A DNA stretch of 64,000 nt from Nocardioides sp. L-11A (GCA_029961745.1 CP124680.1:3782001-3846000), one strand, 5' to 3'. Positions 1 to 8,926 are shown, counted from the stretch's first letter. Notes: a model not told the origin generated them from the letters alone. Numbers and translations: made by a program.

Positions 1-1730
1 GCGAGTGCGTCGAGGGCTCCCGTCACGTCGTTCGTGTCGGTCGCGACCAGGACCACGAGCAGCGCATCGACCTCGTCCGAGGCCAAGACGACGTCGGCGA
101 TCGCAGCCAGCCGGCCGGCATCCGCGCCGGCTCCGGCGTCGACGGGGTTCGTCGACCCGGCGGTCTGCGAGACCAACGCGCCGACCTCCGCTCGCAGGGA
201 CGGAGAGAACGCAGCGACCTCGAGCCCGGCGTCCTGCGCCGCGTCGGCCGCCAGGACACCCAGTCCGCCGGCGTTGCTCAGCACCCCGAGCCGGTTGCCG
301 CCCGGGAGCGGCTCGCGGGTCAGCACCGTCACGGTGTCGGCCAACTCCTCGGCGTCGCGGCACGCGATCACCCCGCTCTGCGCGAGGAGCGCCGCCACGC
401 CGACCACAGGAGTCGCGGCTGCCGCGGTGTGTGAGGAGCCTGCCCGACGACCACCGGCGGACCGGCCGCCGACTACGGCGACCAGCGGCTTGCGTTGCGA
501 GAAGCGTCGCGCGAAGCGCGCGAACTTGCGTGCGTTCCCGAAGGACTCGAGGTAGAGCGCCGCACAGGTGACCTCGGGGTCGTCGTACCAGGCCGCGAGA
601 AGGTCGTTGCCCGACACGTCGACCTTGTTGCCGAGCGAGATGAAGGCGCGGACACCGACACCTTCGCGGGCGAGCAGGTCCATGAGGGCGATGCCGACGC
701 CACCGGACTGGCTGGCGACCGCCAGGCTGCCCGGCTGTGGCGCCCGCAGGCCGAAGGTCGCGTTGAGCCGCACGTCGGTCGCGTTGTCGAGCACGCCGAG
801 ACAGTTGGGGCCGACGAGCCGGACGCCGTGGCGGCGGGCGGTGCGTCCCAGTTCCCGCTGGAGGCGCGCCCCCTCGGTGCCCATCTCGCCGAACCCCGCC
901 GAGATGACCACGGCGCCGCGTGCTCCACCGGCGATCGCGTCCTCGAGCGCATCGAGGACGTCCGCGACCGGCACTGCGATGACCGCGAGATCCACCGGCG
1001 CGCCCTCGCCCAGGCGGCGGCGGGCCGGCACCTCGCCGATCGCCTCGGCGCGAGGGTGGATCGCCACGACGTCACCGGTGAATCCGTCCCGGCGGACCGC
1101 GGCCAGGACGGCCGCGCCGATGCCGGTGCCGTCGCGCCGAACACCGTAGACGGCGACCGAGCGTGGCGCCAGCAAGGGGTGCAGCGAGCGGGCCTCCGAG
1201 AGGAACTCACGCAGGTCGACGGCCTCCTGAACCTCCGGAGTGACAGCAGTATCCATGCTGAGCTCGCACTCTCCCCGCCTGCTGGTGCGCGAGACCAGGA
1301 ACCCGGCACGGGCGAAGACATCGAGCATCCGGTGGTTGTCCGAGAGCACGAGGGCGGTGAATCGCCGGATCCCTTGATCCCGAGCGCGTGCCGCCAGGTG
1401 CTCGAGGAGGAGGGTGCCGAGGCCGTGCCCGGCGAGATCGTCGGCGACCAGGAAGGCTACCTCGCAGGTCTCGGTGTCGACGGGTTCGGCGGTCGCGAGA
1501 GCGACCACTCGCTCGCCCATGAGTGCGACGAGAGCCATCGTGTCCGGTGAGTCGAGAACCCTGTCGACGTAGATCCGGGCTGTCCGCGAGCCGCCGCTGA
1601 AGAACCGCAGCCGCAGTGCGTCGTCGGACGCACGCTCATGGAGCGCGTGCACACCCGGTCCGTCCCGGCTCTCCAGCGGCCGGATCTGTGCCAGGCCGCC
1701 GTCGCTGAGCAGGACCTCGGCCGAGGTCAT
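1..1730 (-). CDS. GNAT acetyltransferase / NDP-forming acyl-CoA synthetase fusion (partial)
   Basis: The reading frame runs off the window start, leaving about 576 codons. Residues 1-165 form a GNAT acetyltransferase domain with an acetyl-CoA loop (GHGLGTLLLEHL). From about residue 180 comes an ADP-forming acyl-CoA synthetase alpha region with a CoA-binding domain, a VGPNCLG motif and a later SSHTAA motif. GNAT-first order is the arrangement known for actinobacterial Pat-type protein acetyltransferases, which acylate and inactivate AMP-forming acetyl-CoA synthetases. It could instead make ATP from acyl-CoA if the grasp domain outside the window is intact. The ATG overlaps the stop of the flavin-protein gene (ATGA), so it is the last gene seen in the ppdK operon. 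Domain identity is secure; the physiological reaction is inferred. Confidence 0.88.
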   Translation of the reverse strand, partial: MTSAEVLLSDGGLAQIRPLESRDGPGVHALHERASDDALRLRFFSGGSRTARIYVDRVLDSPDTMALVALMGERVVALATAEPVDTETCEVAFLVADDLAGHGLGTLLLEHLAARARDQGIRRFTALVLSDNHRMLDVFARAGFLVSRTSRRGECELSMDTAVTPEVQEAVDLREFLSEARSLHPLLAPRSVAVYGVRRDGTGIGAAVLAAVRRDGFTGDVVAIHPRAEAIGEVPARRRLGEGAPVDLAVIAVPVADVLDALEDAIAGGARGAVVISAGFGEMGTEGARLQRELGRTARRHGVRLVGPNCLGVLDNATDVRLNATFGLRAPQPGSLAVASQSGGVGIALMDLLAREGVGVRAFISLGNKVDVSGNDLLAAWYDDPEVTCAALYLESFGNARKFARFARRFSQRKPLVAVVGGRSAGGRRAGSSHTAAAATPVVGVAALLAQSGVIACRDAEELADTVTVLTREPLPGGNRLGVLSNAGGLGVLAADAAQDAGLEVAAFSPSLRAEVGALVSQTAGSTNPVDAGAGADAGRLAAIADVVLASDEVDALLVVLVATDTNDVTGALDAL

Positions 1731-2170
1731 CGCCCGATCCTGTCCACGGGGAGTCCTGCGGTCAGGTCCCAGCCCGGTCCGGTACGACGCCCGGTGAGCT
1801 CCTCCCAGCGCAGCTGGATCCACAACTCGTCCTCGCGTCGCACCCAGCGCGGTGGGCCCGGGATCCGTCGTTCCGCGTCCGTGCGCTCGAGCTCGGGCAC
1901 GCGCTCGCCGCGACCGCGTGCGATCACCGACCAGCCGTGACTGCGCTCGTGGTCGACATGGTCCACCTCCAGAAGCAGCGGCTTCCCGTCGGCGTACCGA
2001 TCCAGGAGCGAACCTGGCGAGGTGCGGATCCAGGCCGCGTCGTCATGGGTGGTGTAGTTGACCGGAATGATCTCGGGTCGACCGTTCGCCACGAGCACGA
2101 TCCGGCCGAACACGCCGCGGCGCAGTAGCCGCTCGCACACCGCGACGTCCAGCTCCTCGAGACGGGTCAT
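1727..2170 (-). CDS. Pyridoxamine 5'-phosphate oxidase-like flavin-binding protein
   Basis: This is a 147-residue protein of the small PNPOx-like split-barrel family that binds FMN or F420. The beta-barrel core is visible in GRIVLVANGRPEIIPVNY and in the following LLLEVDHVD strand, which is typical of the family. The ATG was chosen because it lies five bases after the CBS gene and gives the standard family length; longer in-frame extensions run antisense through upstream genes. Members such as Rv3129 belong to the mycobacterial DosR regulon, which fits the company here. The substrate is unknown. A redox or nitroreductase-type role is an inference from the family. Confidence 0.85.
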   Translation of the reverse strand: MTRLEELDVAVCERLLRRGVFGRIVLVANGRPEIIPVNYTTHDDAAWIRTSPGSLLDRYADGKPLLLEVDHVDHERSHGWSVIARGRGERVPELERTDAERRIPGPPRWVRREDELWIQLRWEELTGRRTGPGWDLTAGLPVDRIGR

Positions 2171-2175
2171 CGTCC

Positions 2176-2730
2176 TCACCCCCTCCGCACGGCGACCACG
2201 CCCGGGGTGGCCGCGACCGCGTCGAGTGCGGCTGCCAGGAGGGGTGCGTCGGCGGCGACGGGGCCGGTGAGGTACACGATGCCGTTGCGGACGCTCACGC
2301 GGCACCCCGGCACCCGGGCGTGCGCGAGGGCGTCGGCGACGTCCTCCTCGAGCCTCTCGTCGTCGTGCGCGAAGGCGCGGACCAGGTCGCTGCGGCTCAC
2401 GACGCCGACGACCTGATCGGCGGCGTCCACGACCGGCAGGCTCTTCACCGCGGTGCGGGTCAGGACGGCCCGCAGCTCGGTGACGTCCGTCTCCGGGTGC
2501 ACAAGCGCGACGACCCGGCTCATCGCATCGCCGACCGGGTCCGTCAGGCAGGTCCGGGCGATCACATCGGCCTCGCTGATCACCCCGACGATCCGCGCGT
2601 CGCCATCGACCACGGGCAGTGCGGTGACGGCGTGGCGCGCAAGGACGCGTGCCGCGGCGCTGATCGGCTGATCGGCGCGCACCGTGACCGGTTGCGCGTT
2701 CATGATGTCCTTCACCAGCACCGCGATCAC
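2176..2730 (-). CDS. CBS-domain pair plus BON-like domain protein
   Basis: This is a 184-residue protein with two CBS modules (about residues 8-60 and 70-128), each with the characteristic ALPVVD/SLPVVD and VGVISEADV/VGVVSRSDL strands. A C-terminal BON-like domain spans about 135-184, including GIVYLTGPV. CBS pairs sense adenosyl ligands and BON domains often contact membranes or partner proteins. The GTG start overlaps the ppdK stop (GTGA), indicating translational coupling, and the flavin-protein gene follows after five bases. CBS proteins such as Rv2626c are hallmark members of the DosR regulon in mycobacteria. The ligand and target cannot be read from the sequence. Confidence 0.88.
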   Translation of the reverse strand: MIAVLVKDIMNAQPVTVRADQPISAAARVLARHAVTALPVVDGDARIVGVISEADVIARTCLTDPVGDAMSRVVALVHPETDVTELRAVLTRTAVKSLPVVDAADQVVGVVSRSDLVRAFAHDDERLEEDVADALAHARVPGCRVSVRNGIVYLTGPVAADAPLLAAALDAVAATPGVVAVRRG

Positions 2731-5444
2731 CCGACCGCCGCCAGGAACGGGAGGTCCAGCTCGTCGAACCGGTCCGGTGGACACCCCTCCGCCAGGACCG
2801 CCGCGCGGCCGGCCTCCAAGCGGGCGACGGGCACGCGGAACGGCGAGCACGACAGGTAGGTCGCGCCGATACCGGCGAGGAACCCGATCGAGGCCGGGTC
2901 TCCGGCGTGCTCCCCGCAGACGCCGACCGGGATGCTCGGGCGAGTGCTCCTGGCACCGTCGACCGCGCATGCGGCCAGATCGCCGACACCCTCCTGGTCG
3001 ATGGTGGCGAACGGCGAGACCCGCAACAGTCCCTCGTCGAGGTAGCGCGGGAGGATCGAGCGCTCGGCGTCATCGCGCGACAGTCCCCAGGTCAGCTGGG
3101 TCAGGTCGTTCGTGCCCAGCGACAGGAAGTCGGACACCTCGGCGATCCGGGCGGCCGTGACCGCGGCCCGCGGGGTCTCGACCATGGCACCGAGGCGATA
3201 GGGGACGCGGTCGCGGCGAGCCGCGACGTCCTCTGCGGCCCGCGCGACCGAGGCGGCGACCACGGAGAGCTCCGCCGCGGAGCTCACCATCGGCACCATC
3301 AGCTCGAGGTCGAACGGCCGGCCGCGCTCACGCAGTTCCGCCGCAGCCTCGAATGCTGCCGTCGCCTGGGCGACGACCAGCTCGGGCCGCACGATCGCCA
3401 ACCGGACGCCGCGCAACCCGGTCATCGGGTTCGCTTCGTGGTGGCGTCGTACGGCGGCCAGTCTGGCCTGCAGTGACTCGTCCGGGCAGCCGCGGGCGGC
3501 AGCACTCTCGGCCCGCACCGCGAGGTCGGTGAGGTCCGGCAGGAACTCGTGCGCCGGAGCATCCAGCAGGCGGATCGTCACGGGGCGACCGTCGGCCGCG
3601 GCGAGGAGCACGGCGAAACTCTCGCGCTGGAGCGCGGTCAGCTCGCGAAGCGCCGCCTCCCGCTCACTGTCACTGTCGATCAGGACGCGCTCGACGTAGG
3701 TCCTGCGATCGCCGAGGAACATCCGCTCGGTGCGGACCAGGCCCACGCCCTCGGCGCCGTAGCGCAGGGCCCGGGCGATGTCGCGTCCCGAGTCAGCGTT
3801 GGCGCGGACTCCGACCCGACGGGTCCGATCGGCATGCGCCAGGAGCCGGGACACGGACGCCACGAGCGGAGACTCGACGGCCTCCCCGTCGAGCCACCGG
3901 GTCACGTCCGACGGCACGGTGCGGTGGTGTCCGTGGTGGACCTTTCCACTCCCGCCGTCCACCGTGATCACATCACCCTCGGCGAACAACCGCTGGCCGT
4001 TCAGGCTCACCCGGCGGGTGTCCATGTCGATCCCGAGGCCCTCCACACCACATACGGCGGGAAGACCCATGCCGCGCGCGACGATGGCGGCGTGGGAGGT
4101 CCGACCGCCGCGGGCCGTGATCACCGCCCGGGCGGCGACCATGCCCGGCACGTCGTCAGCGCGCGTCTCGGGGCGGACCAGGACCACGTCCTCGCCACGT
4201 GTGGCGAGGGCGACCGCGGTGGCGCCGTCGAGGACGACTCTGCCGACTGCCGCTCCCGGCGAGGCCGCGAGCCCGACCGCGACCGCCCGTCCGGCCGATC
4301 TCTCGTCGAGCTGGGGGAACATCAGCTGCGTGAGCTGGTCACCGGTGACGCGCACGAGTGCCTCGTCCTCGGTGATCATCCCCTCCTCGACCAGATCGGC
4401 CGCGATCCGGAAGGCCGCGGCAGGGCTGCGCTTGCCGACCCTGGTCTGCAGGATCCAGAGTCGGCCGTCCTCGATGGTGAACTCGATGTCACACAGGTCG
4501 CGGTAGTGATGTTCGAGGGCGCACATGATCGACCGGAGCTGCCGGTACGACGGCAGGTCGATGTCCCTGAGCCGCGCGAGCGGCACCGCGGTCCGAGCGC
4601 CGGAGACGACATCCTCGCCCTGGGCGTCCGTGAGGTACTCGCCGTAGTCACCGAGCTCGCCCGTGACAGGGTCCCGGGTGAAGGCCACACCGCTGCCCGA
4701 GGTGGCGCCCCGATTGCCGAACACCATGGCCTGGACGTTGACGGCGGTCCCGAGGTGCTCCGGGATGCCGAACCTGCGGCGGTAGAGGCGGGCGCGTTCG
4801 CCCTGCCAGGAGGCGAACACGGCGTCGATGGCGAGGTCCAGCTGCTTGCGCGGGTCCTGGGGAAGGCTACGGCCAGCAACCACCTCGCACAGCGTCTTGC
4901 CGCGCTCGACGAGCTCGCGGAGCCCCTCGGCGCCCAGTGCGGGGATACCCGTGGCGCCGCGGTCGGCCAGCAAGGTCTCGGTGAGCTCGGCGAAGCTCGC
5001 GGCCGGAACGCCGAGCACGGTCTCCCCGAACATCTGCACGAGCCGCCGGTAGCAGTCCCACGCGAACCGCTCGTCCCCGGAGACGCGCGCCAGCGCCACG
5101 ACGGTCTCGTCGTTGAGGCCGATGTCGAGGACCGTGTCCATCAGGCCCGGCATCGAGCTGGCTGGCCCCGAGCGGACCGCGAGCAGCAGGGGGCGTTCCA
5201 CGCCTCCGAGGGCGAGTCCGGTCCGCTCCTCGAGGAGGGCGAGGTGGTGCGCGAGGTCGCCCGCCATCCCGGCCGGTCGGCATCCCTGCTCGAGCACCTG
5301 CCGGCAGGCGGCAGTGGTGACGGTGAAGCCCGGCGGGACCGGCAGACCGAGCTGCACCAAGCGGGCCAACTCGGCCCCCTTGCCGCCCAGCAGGTCACGA
5401 TCGGGGTTGCCGGGTGCGTCGAACGAGTACACGTAACTGTTCAC
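2727..5444 (-). CDS. ppdK: Pyruvate, phosphate dikinase
   Basis: This 905-residue enzyme interconverts pyruvate, ATP and Pi with PEP, AMP and PPi. The N-terminal ATP-grasp domain starts with GGKGAELARLVQLGLPVPPG and contains RSGPASSMPGLMDTVLD near residue 100. The phosphohistidine domain has GGRTSHAAIVARGMG with His451, matching the catalytic His position in known PPDKs. The C-terminal PEP-binding barrel keeps a VCGEHAGDP loop. The GTG start was chosen because VNSYVYSFDAPG aligns with PPDK N-termini and a DosR-like box lies 37 bases upstream. It heads an operon with the CBS, flavin and acyl-CoA synthetase genes. In this context it could yield ATP or PEP under energy limitation. Confidence 0.95.
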   Translation of the reverse strand: MNSYVYSFDAPGNPDRDLLGGKGAELARLVQLGLPVPPGFTVTTAACRQVLEQGCRPAGMAGDLAHHLALLEERTGLALGGVERPLLLAVRSGPASSMPGLMDTVLDIGLNDETVVALARVSGDERFAWDCYRRLVQMFGETVLGVPAASFAELTETLLADRGATGIPALGAEGLRELVERGKTLCEVVAGRSLPQDPRKQLDLAIDAVFASWQGERARLYRRRFGIPEHLGTAVNVQAMVFGNRGATSGSGVAFTRDPVTGELGDYGEYLTDAQGEDVVSGARTAVPLARLRDIDLPSYRQLRSIMCALEHHYRDLCDIEFTIEDGRLWILQTRVGKRSPAAAFRIAADLVEEGMITEDEALVRVTGDQLTQLMFPQLDERSAGRAVAVGLAASPGAAVGRVVLDGATAVALATRGEDVVLVRPETRADDVPGMVAARAVITARGGRTSHAAIVARGMGLPAVCGVEGLGIDMDTRRVSLNGQRLFAEGDVITVDGGSGKVHHGHHRTVPSDVTRWLDGEAVESPLVASVSRLLAHADRTRRVGVRANADSGRDIARALRYGAEGVGLVRTERMFLGDRRTYVERVLIDSDSEREAALRELTALQRESFAVLLAAADGRPVTIRLLDAPAHEFLPDLTDLAVRAESAAARGCPDESLQARLAAVRRHHEANPMTGLRGVRLAIVRPELVVAQATAAFEAAAELRERGRPFDLELMVPMVSSAAELSVVAASVARAAEDVAARRDRVPYRLGAMVETPRAAVTAARIAEVSDFLSLGTNDLTQLTWGLSRDDAERSILPRYLDEGLLRVSPFATIDQEGVGDLAACAVDGARSTRPSIPVGVCGEHAGDPASIGFLAGIGATYLSCSPFRVPVARLEAGRAAVLAEGCPPDRFDELDLPFLAAVG

Positions 5445-5480
5445 GCGAGGATCGTCGCCGGACCGACCAGGCGCGGTGCA

Positions 5481-5494
5481 GGGCCGAAGGTCCC
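5481..5494 (-). promoter_or_regulatory. DosR-like box upstream of ppdK
   Basis: Read on the minus strand this is GGGACCTTCGGCCC, which matches the mycobacterial DosR/DevR box core (GGGAC, then CC or GCCC on the right arm) essentially perfectly. It sits 37 bases ahead of the ppdK GTG start, a normal activator distance. It is the best of several similar sites in the first 20 kb. Binding is inferred from similarity only. Confidence 0.65.
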
Positions 5495-5506
5495 CAGACC
5501 AGCAGG

Positions 5507-5752
5507 TCATCGGGGCCGCACCACCGGACGGCGGTCCGTGATCGCCTCCCAGAGCCGGGTGTACTCCTCGACGTCGATCTCACCACGAGCGAGGCGCTCG
5601 TCGAGGATCGCTAGCGGATCGGAGGACGCCCGGTCCCGCCCGAGCCACCGGGCGCCGAGGTAGACCGCGGCGCCCACCAGGCCCCAGGACACCACCATCA
5701 CCAGCAGCATCCCGGGCCAGCCGAAGTAGTAGTGCCCGTCGTCCCACATCAT
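5507..5752 (-). CDS. SHOCT-domain membrane protein
   Basis: This is an 81-residue protein. Residues 12-35 form one hydrophobic helix (MLLVMVVSWGLVGAAVYLGA), and residues 46-73 form a SHOCT-type short C-terminal domain (DPLAILDERLARGEIDVEEYTRL). SHOCT domains are thought to mediate oligomerisation in small membrane proteins. The first of two adjacent ATG codons is used; the second is equally possible. It lies upstream of ppdK with 62 bases between, and diverges from the DUF1003 gene across a region carrying another DosR-like site. No specific function is known. Confidence 0.8.
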   Translation of the reverse strand: MMWDDGHYYFGWPGMLLVMVVSWGLVGAAVYLGARWLGRDRASSDPLAILDERLARGEIDVEEYTRLWEAITDRRPVVRPR

Positions 5753-5842
5753 CGCCGTGCTCCTTCTCGTCGTGGCGGTCCTGACGTTCCGACCATCCCC
5801 CCGACAACCGGTCCAGGTGAGGGGCGAACCGCCCCGTCCGCC

Positions 5843-5856
5843 AGGACCAAATGCCC
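5843..5856 (+). promoter_or_regulatory. DosR-like box ahead of the DUF1003 operon
   Basis: AGGACCAAATGCCC resembles the degenerate DosR box (RGGACC, A/T centre, GCCC). It lies about 60 bases ahead of the DUF1003 ATG and about 91 ahead of the divergent SHOCT gene, so it may serve either. A second imperfect inverted repeat, GGGA-n8-TCCC, follows at 5864-5879 and may be a second half of the same promoter. Confidence 0.45.
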
Positions 5857-5915
5857 GCCGGCAGGGAATACTCGGTCCCTGCCCGTCACGACGACAGCCT
5901 CCTAGCGTCGGAGGC

Positions 5916-6356
5916 ATGCACCGACCTTCCGCCCCGGTCCACCGCGGCCCCGGCATCGCGCGCCATCCCGGTGTCGAGCGCTACTTCCAGCGCCGGGCAG
6001 AGGACTGGCAGGCACGGCTGGCGGACGCGATCACCGCGCTCGCCGGGTCGATGCCGTTCGTGTGGATCCACACGGTGGTGTTCGCCGTCTGGATGTTGGC
6101 CGTCGAGCACAGCCCCTGGCCGACTCTCACACTGGTGGTCTCGCTCGAGGCCATCTTCTTGTCGACCTTCGTGATGATCGGTCAGAACCGTCAGGCCGAG
6201 GTCCAGCAGGCGAAGGCGGACCACGACTTCGTCGAGCAGGAACTCGAGCTGAAGACCAACACCGAGCTCACCCGAGAGATCCACGTGCTGACGCAGGAGC
6301 TGCACCGCCGGCTGCTCGACCCTGAGGTGAGGACGAGCGAAGGAGCGGAGGCATGA
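5916..6356 (+). CDS. DUF1003 membrane protein
   Basis: This 146-residue protein contains the DUF1003 signature: a helix pair spanning about residues 45-95 with FVWIHTVVFAVWML and SLEAIFLSTFVMIGQNRQA, followed by a charged coiled-coil tail (residues 95-140). DUF1003 proteins are small inner-membrane proteins of unknown role, often next to stress genes. The ATG follows a GGAGG-like stretch very closely. The stop overlaps the start of the next gene (ATGA), so a three-gene membrane-protein operon begins here. Confidence 0.88.
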   Translation: MHRPSAPVHRGPGIARHPGVERYFQRRAEDWQARLADAITALAGSMPFVWIHTVVFAVWMLAVEHSPWPTLTLVVSLEAIFLSTFVMIGQNRQAEVQQAKADHDFVEQELELKTNTELTREIHVLTQELHRRLLDPEVRTSEGAEA

Positions 6357-7237
6357 ACAGCGTCCGGCGCCTCGCTGTGCCCGCGTCGCCACCGCACCCG
6401 GCGGATCGCCGCTCCGGCCGGGCCCTCGGCCTCTCTCTCCTGGTGCTCGCCGCCGCCCTCGTCACCAATAGCGCGCTCGGCCCGCTGGGGATCGACGTGC
6501 TCGCATATCCGCTGTCGGACTCGCTGCTCAACCAACTGCTCGGTCTTGAGTTGGTGACCCTGCTGCTCGTCGTGCCGGCGATCGTCACGGCCGCTGTGCT
6601 TTCCCTCCACGCCCGACCCGGGGCGCCGGCCCTCGCCGTCGGGCCGACCGGCTGCACCGCCTACATGTTCGTGCAGTACGTGGTCGGGCCGGCGCGACTC
6701 ACTTACTCGCCGACGATCCTGCTGCACCTGACGATCGCGACCCTCGCCGGCGCCACGTGCGTGTGGTCCTGGCGTCGCGCGGTCGCGGTCACGCCTCCGT
6801 GGAGCGCCGGCCGCATCCAGCCCGCGCGGATTGCCTGGCTGCTCGTCCTGGCGGCCTTCGTCGTCACCCGCTACCTGCCGGTTCTCGCTGGCGCGGTCAG
6901 CGGGAGGTCGATCCCGGCCGAATACGCCGAGGCGCCCGCGTTCTACTGGACGATCGTGCTCCTGGACCTGGGCGTCGTCGTTCCGGCCACCGTGGCAGCA
7001 GCCGTCGCCGTGGGCCTGGGCCGGCCGTCGGCTGGGCCCGCCTGGATCAGTGTCGTGTCCTGGTTCACCCTGGTCTCCATCGCAGTCGCCGCGATGGCCG
7101 CGGTGATGATCGTCCGTCGCGACCCGAACGCCTCGGTGGCGACGCTGGCGATCACCAGCATCGCGAGCGTCGCGTTCGCCGTGCCCGCCGTGCGCGCCAG
7201 CCGGCGCATCCTTCGCGAGGGCCAGGCAGGGTCATGA
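6353..7237 (+). CDS. Polytopic membrane protein of unknown function
   Basis: This 294-residue protein has about eight hydrophobic segments separated by short loops, starting near residues 24-44 and ending near 270-285, with a basic C-terminus. I do not recognise the family with certainty. It overlaps the DUF1003 gene by four bases and the next gene by four bases, so all three are probably co-translated. Its place in the operon suggests a role in membrane adaptation within the stress island, but this is only context. Confidence 0.75.
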   Translation: MNSVRRLAVPASPPHPADRRSGRALGLSLLVLAAALVTNSALGPLGIDVLAYPLSDSLLNQLLGLELVTLLLVVPAIVTAAVLSLHARPGAPALAVGPTGCTAYMFVQYVVGPARLTYSPTILLHLTIATLAGATCVWSWRRAVAVTPPWSAGRIQPARIAWLLVLAAFVVTRYLPVLAGAVSGRSIPAEYAEAPAFYWTIVLLDLGVVVPATVAAAVAVGLGRPSAGPAWISVVSWFTLVSIAVAAMAAVMIVRRDPNASVATLAITSIASVAFAVPAVRASRRILREGQAGS

Positions 7238-7647
7238 GGCAGGCGCTCCGTGACCGACGGACGGGGTCGCTGGGACGATCCGCCGTCGGTGCCTTCTTCC
7301 TGGTGACGGGCGGCGTCCACCTCGGCATCGTCGTCGCCGATCCGGAGTTCTACCGTCCGTTCGCCGACGGTGCGTTCCTGCCGTTCGTCCGCGACGGTTG
7401 GGCCGACGTCGTGATGGTTCACCCCGAGCTCTACGGGCTGCTTCTCATGGCAGGCGAGATCGTCCTCGGCGTGTGCCTGCTCGTCGGAGGTCGCGCTGCC
7501 CGCGTGGGTTGGGCGGGCGTGATCGCCTTCCAGCTGCTCCTGGTGCTGTTCGGTTGGGGCTTCCTGTTCTGGGTCGTCCCCGCGCTCGCGGTGCTCGTGC
7601 CCCTAGCCCGACGGGATCTCGGGCGCCGTCAGCGCCGCCGGTCCTGA
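7234..7647 (+). CDS. Small four-helix membrane protein
   Basis: This 137-residue protein has a hydrophobic helix near residues 18-35, a short extracellular stretch with PEFYRPFADGAFLPFVRDGW, and further helices near 65-85 and 92-128, ending in an arginine-rich tail. It is reminiscent of small DoxX-like or DUF6463-like membrane proteins, but I cannot assign it firmly. It is translationally coupled to the gene before it and overlaps the 3' end of the convergent DUF5655 gene by 19 bases. Confidence 0.7.
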   Translation: MRQALRDRRTGSLGRSAVGAFFLVTGGVHLGIVVADPEFYRPFADGAFLPFVRDGWADVVMVHPELYGLLLMAGEIVLGVCLLVGGRAARVGWAGVIAFQLLLVLFGWGFLFWVVPALAVLVPLARRDLGRRQRRRS

Positions 7648-8000
7648 GCCTGGTCCCTGGCGAGACCGATCCAACGCTCGACCTCGTCGTCGGCCTCGGC
7701 CGGTGAACGAAGCTCGAGGTGGTGCATCCAGGAGCCGGGAGCGACCTGAACGACCTGCTTGAAGCGTGGCGACGCCAGCCGCTCCCGAAGCGGCAGCGAG
7801 AGCACCAGTGGCACGTCGGAACGCAGAGAGCGGCTGGGGCGCCACTCGATCGCGAACGTCCGTCCGAGCCGGTAGGCGACCTGGGAACGGCTGACCCGTA
7901 CCTCGACGCCATCGACCGCGGTGAGCTCAGGGTACAGGCGGTCGTGGATACGGCGCGCCGTCCGGTCCCCTTCGAAGAACCGATCGACCGGCTCGGTCAT
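7629..8000 (-). CDS. DUF5655 domain protein
   Basis: This 123-residue soluble protein resembles the DUF5655 family, seen in an N-terminal helix with a PVDRFFEGDRTARRIHDRLY stretch, and a central sheet with RLGRTFAIEWRPSR. Family members are small proteins of unknown function, sometimes fused to DNA-modifying or transport domains. The ATG overlaps the stop of the upstream universal stress gene (ATGA), making it the last gene of the long arc operon. A function cannot be proposed beyond its stress-operon context. Confidence 0.75.
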   Translation of the reverse strand: MTEPVDRFFEGDRTARRIHDRLYPELTAVDGVEVRVSRSQVAYRLGRTFAIEWRPSRSLRSDVPLVLSLPLRERLASPRFKQVVQVAPGSWMHHLELRSPAEADDEVERWIGLARDQAQDRRR

Positions 8001-8926
8001 CGCAGCAGGGTGCCGGCGCGCTCCAGCTCGAGGTCGAGAGGTGGCAACTCCCCGTCCGTGGCGGGCACCAGGAGGACCGGACAGTCCGCGGCGTGGAGCA
8101 CGGGACGCAGTACACCGCCCAGGTGGGGCCCGAAGACCGGCGCCTCGCCTCGGAGCAGGACCATCAGATCGGCAGCAGCGGACTCCTCGAGGAGGTCGGT
8201 GCGCGGGTCGCCCACGTGCACCTCGACGTTCACGGCCACGTTGGGATAGGCCCGCCGCCAAGGCCGGAGCAGCTCCTCGATCGACGCCACGGCCCGTTCC
8301 ACCAGCAGGGAGCGGGGAGTCCAGCCGTCGGGGCGACTGCCGGCGATCCGGTCGTCCGGCTCCCAGGCGTGCACGACGCGTAGGGAGGCCGCCGACTGCT
8401 CGGCACGCCGGAAGGCCGCGCCGAGGAGCTCGGTGCTGTGGGCAGGCGCCTTCAGCGCGACCACGACCCGCTGCCGAGTCGCGTGATCGCCTCGCCAGCC
8501 CTCGGGTACGACCGCCACGGGCGCCGCGGCGTGCGCCGCGACGTCTTCCGTGGTGGCGCCGCCGAGGAATCGGCGCAGTCCGGTCCGGTGCTCTCGGCCG
8601 ATGACGAGGAGCCGCGCGTCCTGGGCCGCGTCCAGCAGCACCGAGGCCGGAGCGCCATGGCAGGACACGACCTGCACCTCGATGTCGTCGACCAGCCGCG
8701 AGACCTCGGCACGCAGCGTCGCTTCGACCTGCTCACGCTCGGCCTCCAGCTCCTCGGGGAGGACGGGGAGGTCCAGGAACGCCGAGGTCTGCAGCGGCAT
8801 GGCATGCACGATGCGCAGGGAGGCCGCGCTGCTGCGCGCCTCCGCGACTGCGAAGCGCAGGGCCCCGCTGCTGCCGTAGGTGCCGTCGTGCCCGACGACG
8901 ACCGGGCGTGGCGAGCTGGTGGTCAT
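7997..8926 (-). CDS. Tandem universal stress protein
   Basis: This 309-residue cytoplasmic protein has two Usp (adenine nucleotide alpha-hydrolase fold) domains, at about residues 1-145 and 150-290. The N-terminal strand has VVVGHDGTYGSSGALRFA. The ATP-binding G-2x-G-9x-G(S/T) loops are degenerate in both halves (GREHRTGLRRFLGGAT and LLRGEAPVFGPHLGG), so nucleotide binding may be lost or altered, unlike the two paralogues at 19.6-21.4 kb. It overlaps the P-type ATPase gene by four bases. In mycobacteria such tandem Usps are core DosR-regulon products. Confidence 0.9.
   Translation of the reverse strand: MTTSSPRPVVVGHDGTYGSSGALRFAVAEARSSAASLRIVHAMPLQTSAFLDLPVLPEELEAEREQVEATLRAEVSRLVDDIEVQVVSCHGAPASVLLDAAQDARLLVIGREHRTGLRRFLGGATTEDVAAHAAAPVAVVPEGWRGDHATRQRVVVALKAPAHSTELLGAAFRRAEQSAASLRVVHAWEPDDRIAGSRPDGWTPRSLLVERAVASIEELLRPWRRAYPNVAVNVEVHVGDPRTDLLEESAAADLMVLLRGEAPVFGPHLGGVLRPVLHAADCPVLLVPATDGELPPLDLELERAGTLLR

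Noticed and set aside
3549..5663. Plus-strand ORF of 704 codons opposite ppdK
   Set aside because: Antisense to a complete PPDK with all catalytic motifs; no family resemblance.
5864..5879. Second DosR box ahead of DUF1003
   Set aside because: The GGGA-n8-TCCC dyad has the wrong spacing for the 14-base DosR core; kept only as a note to the neighbouring site.
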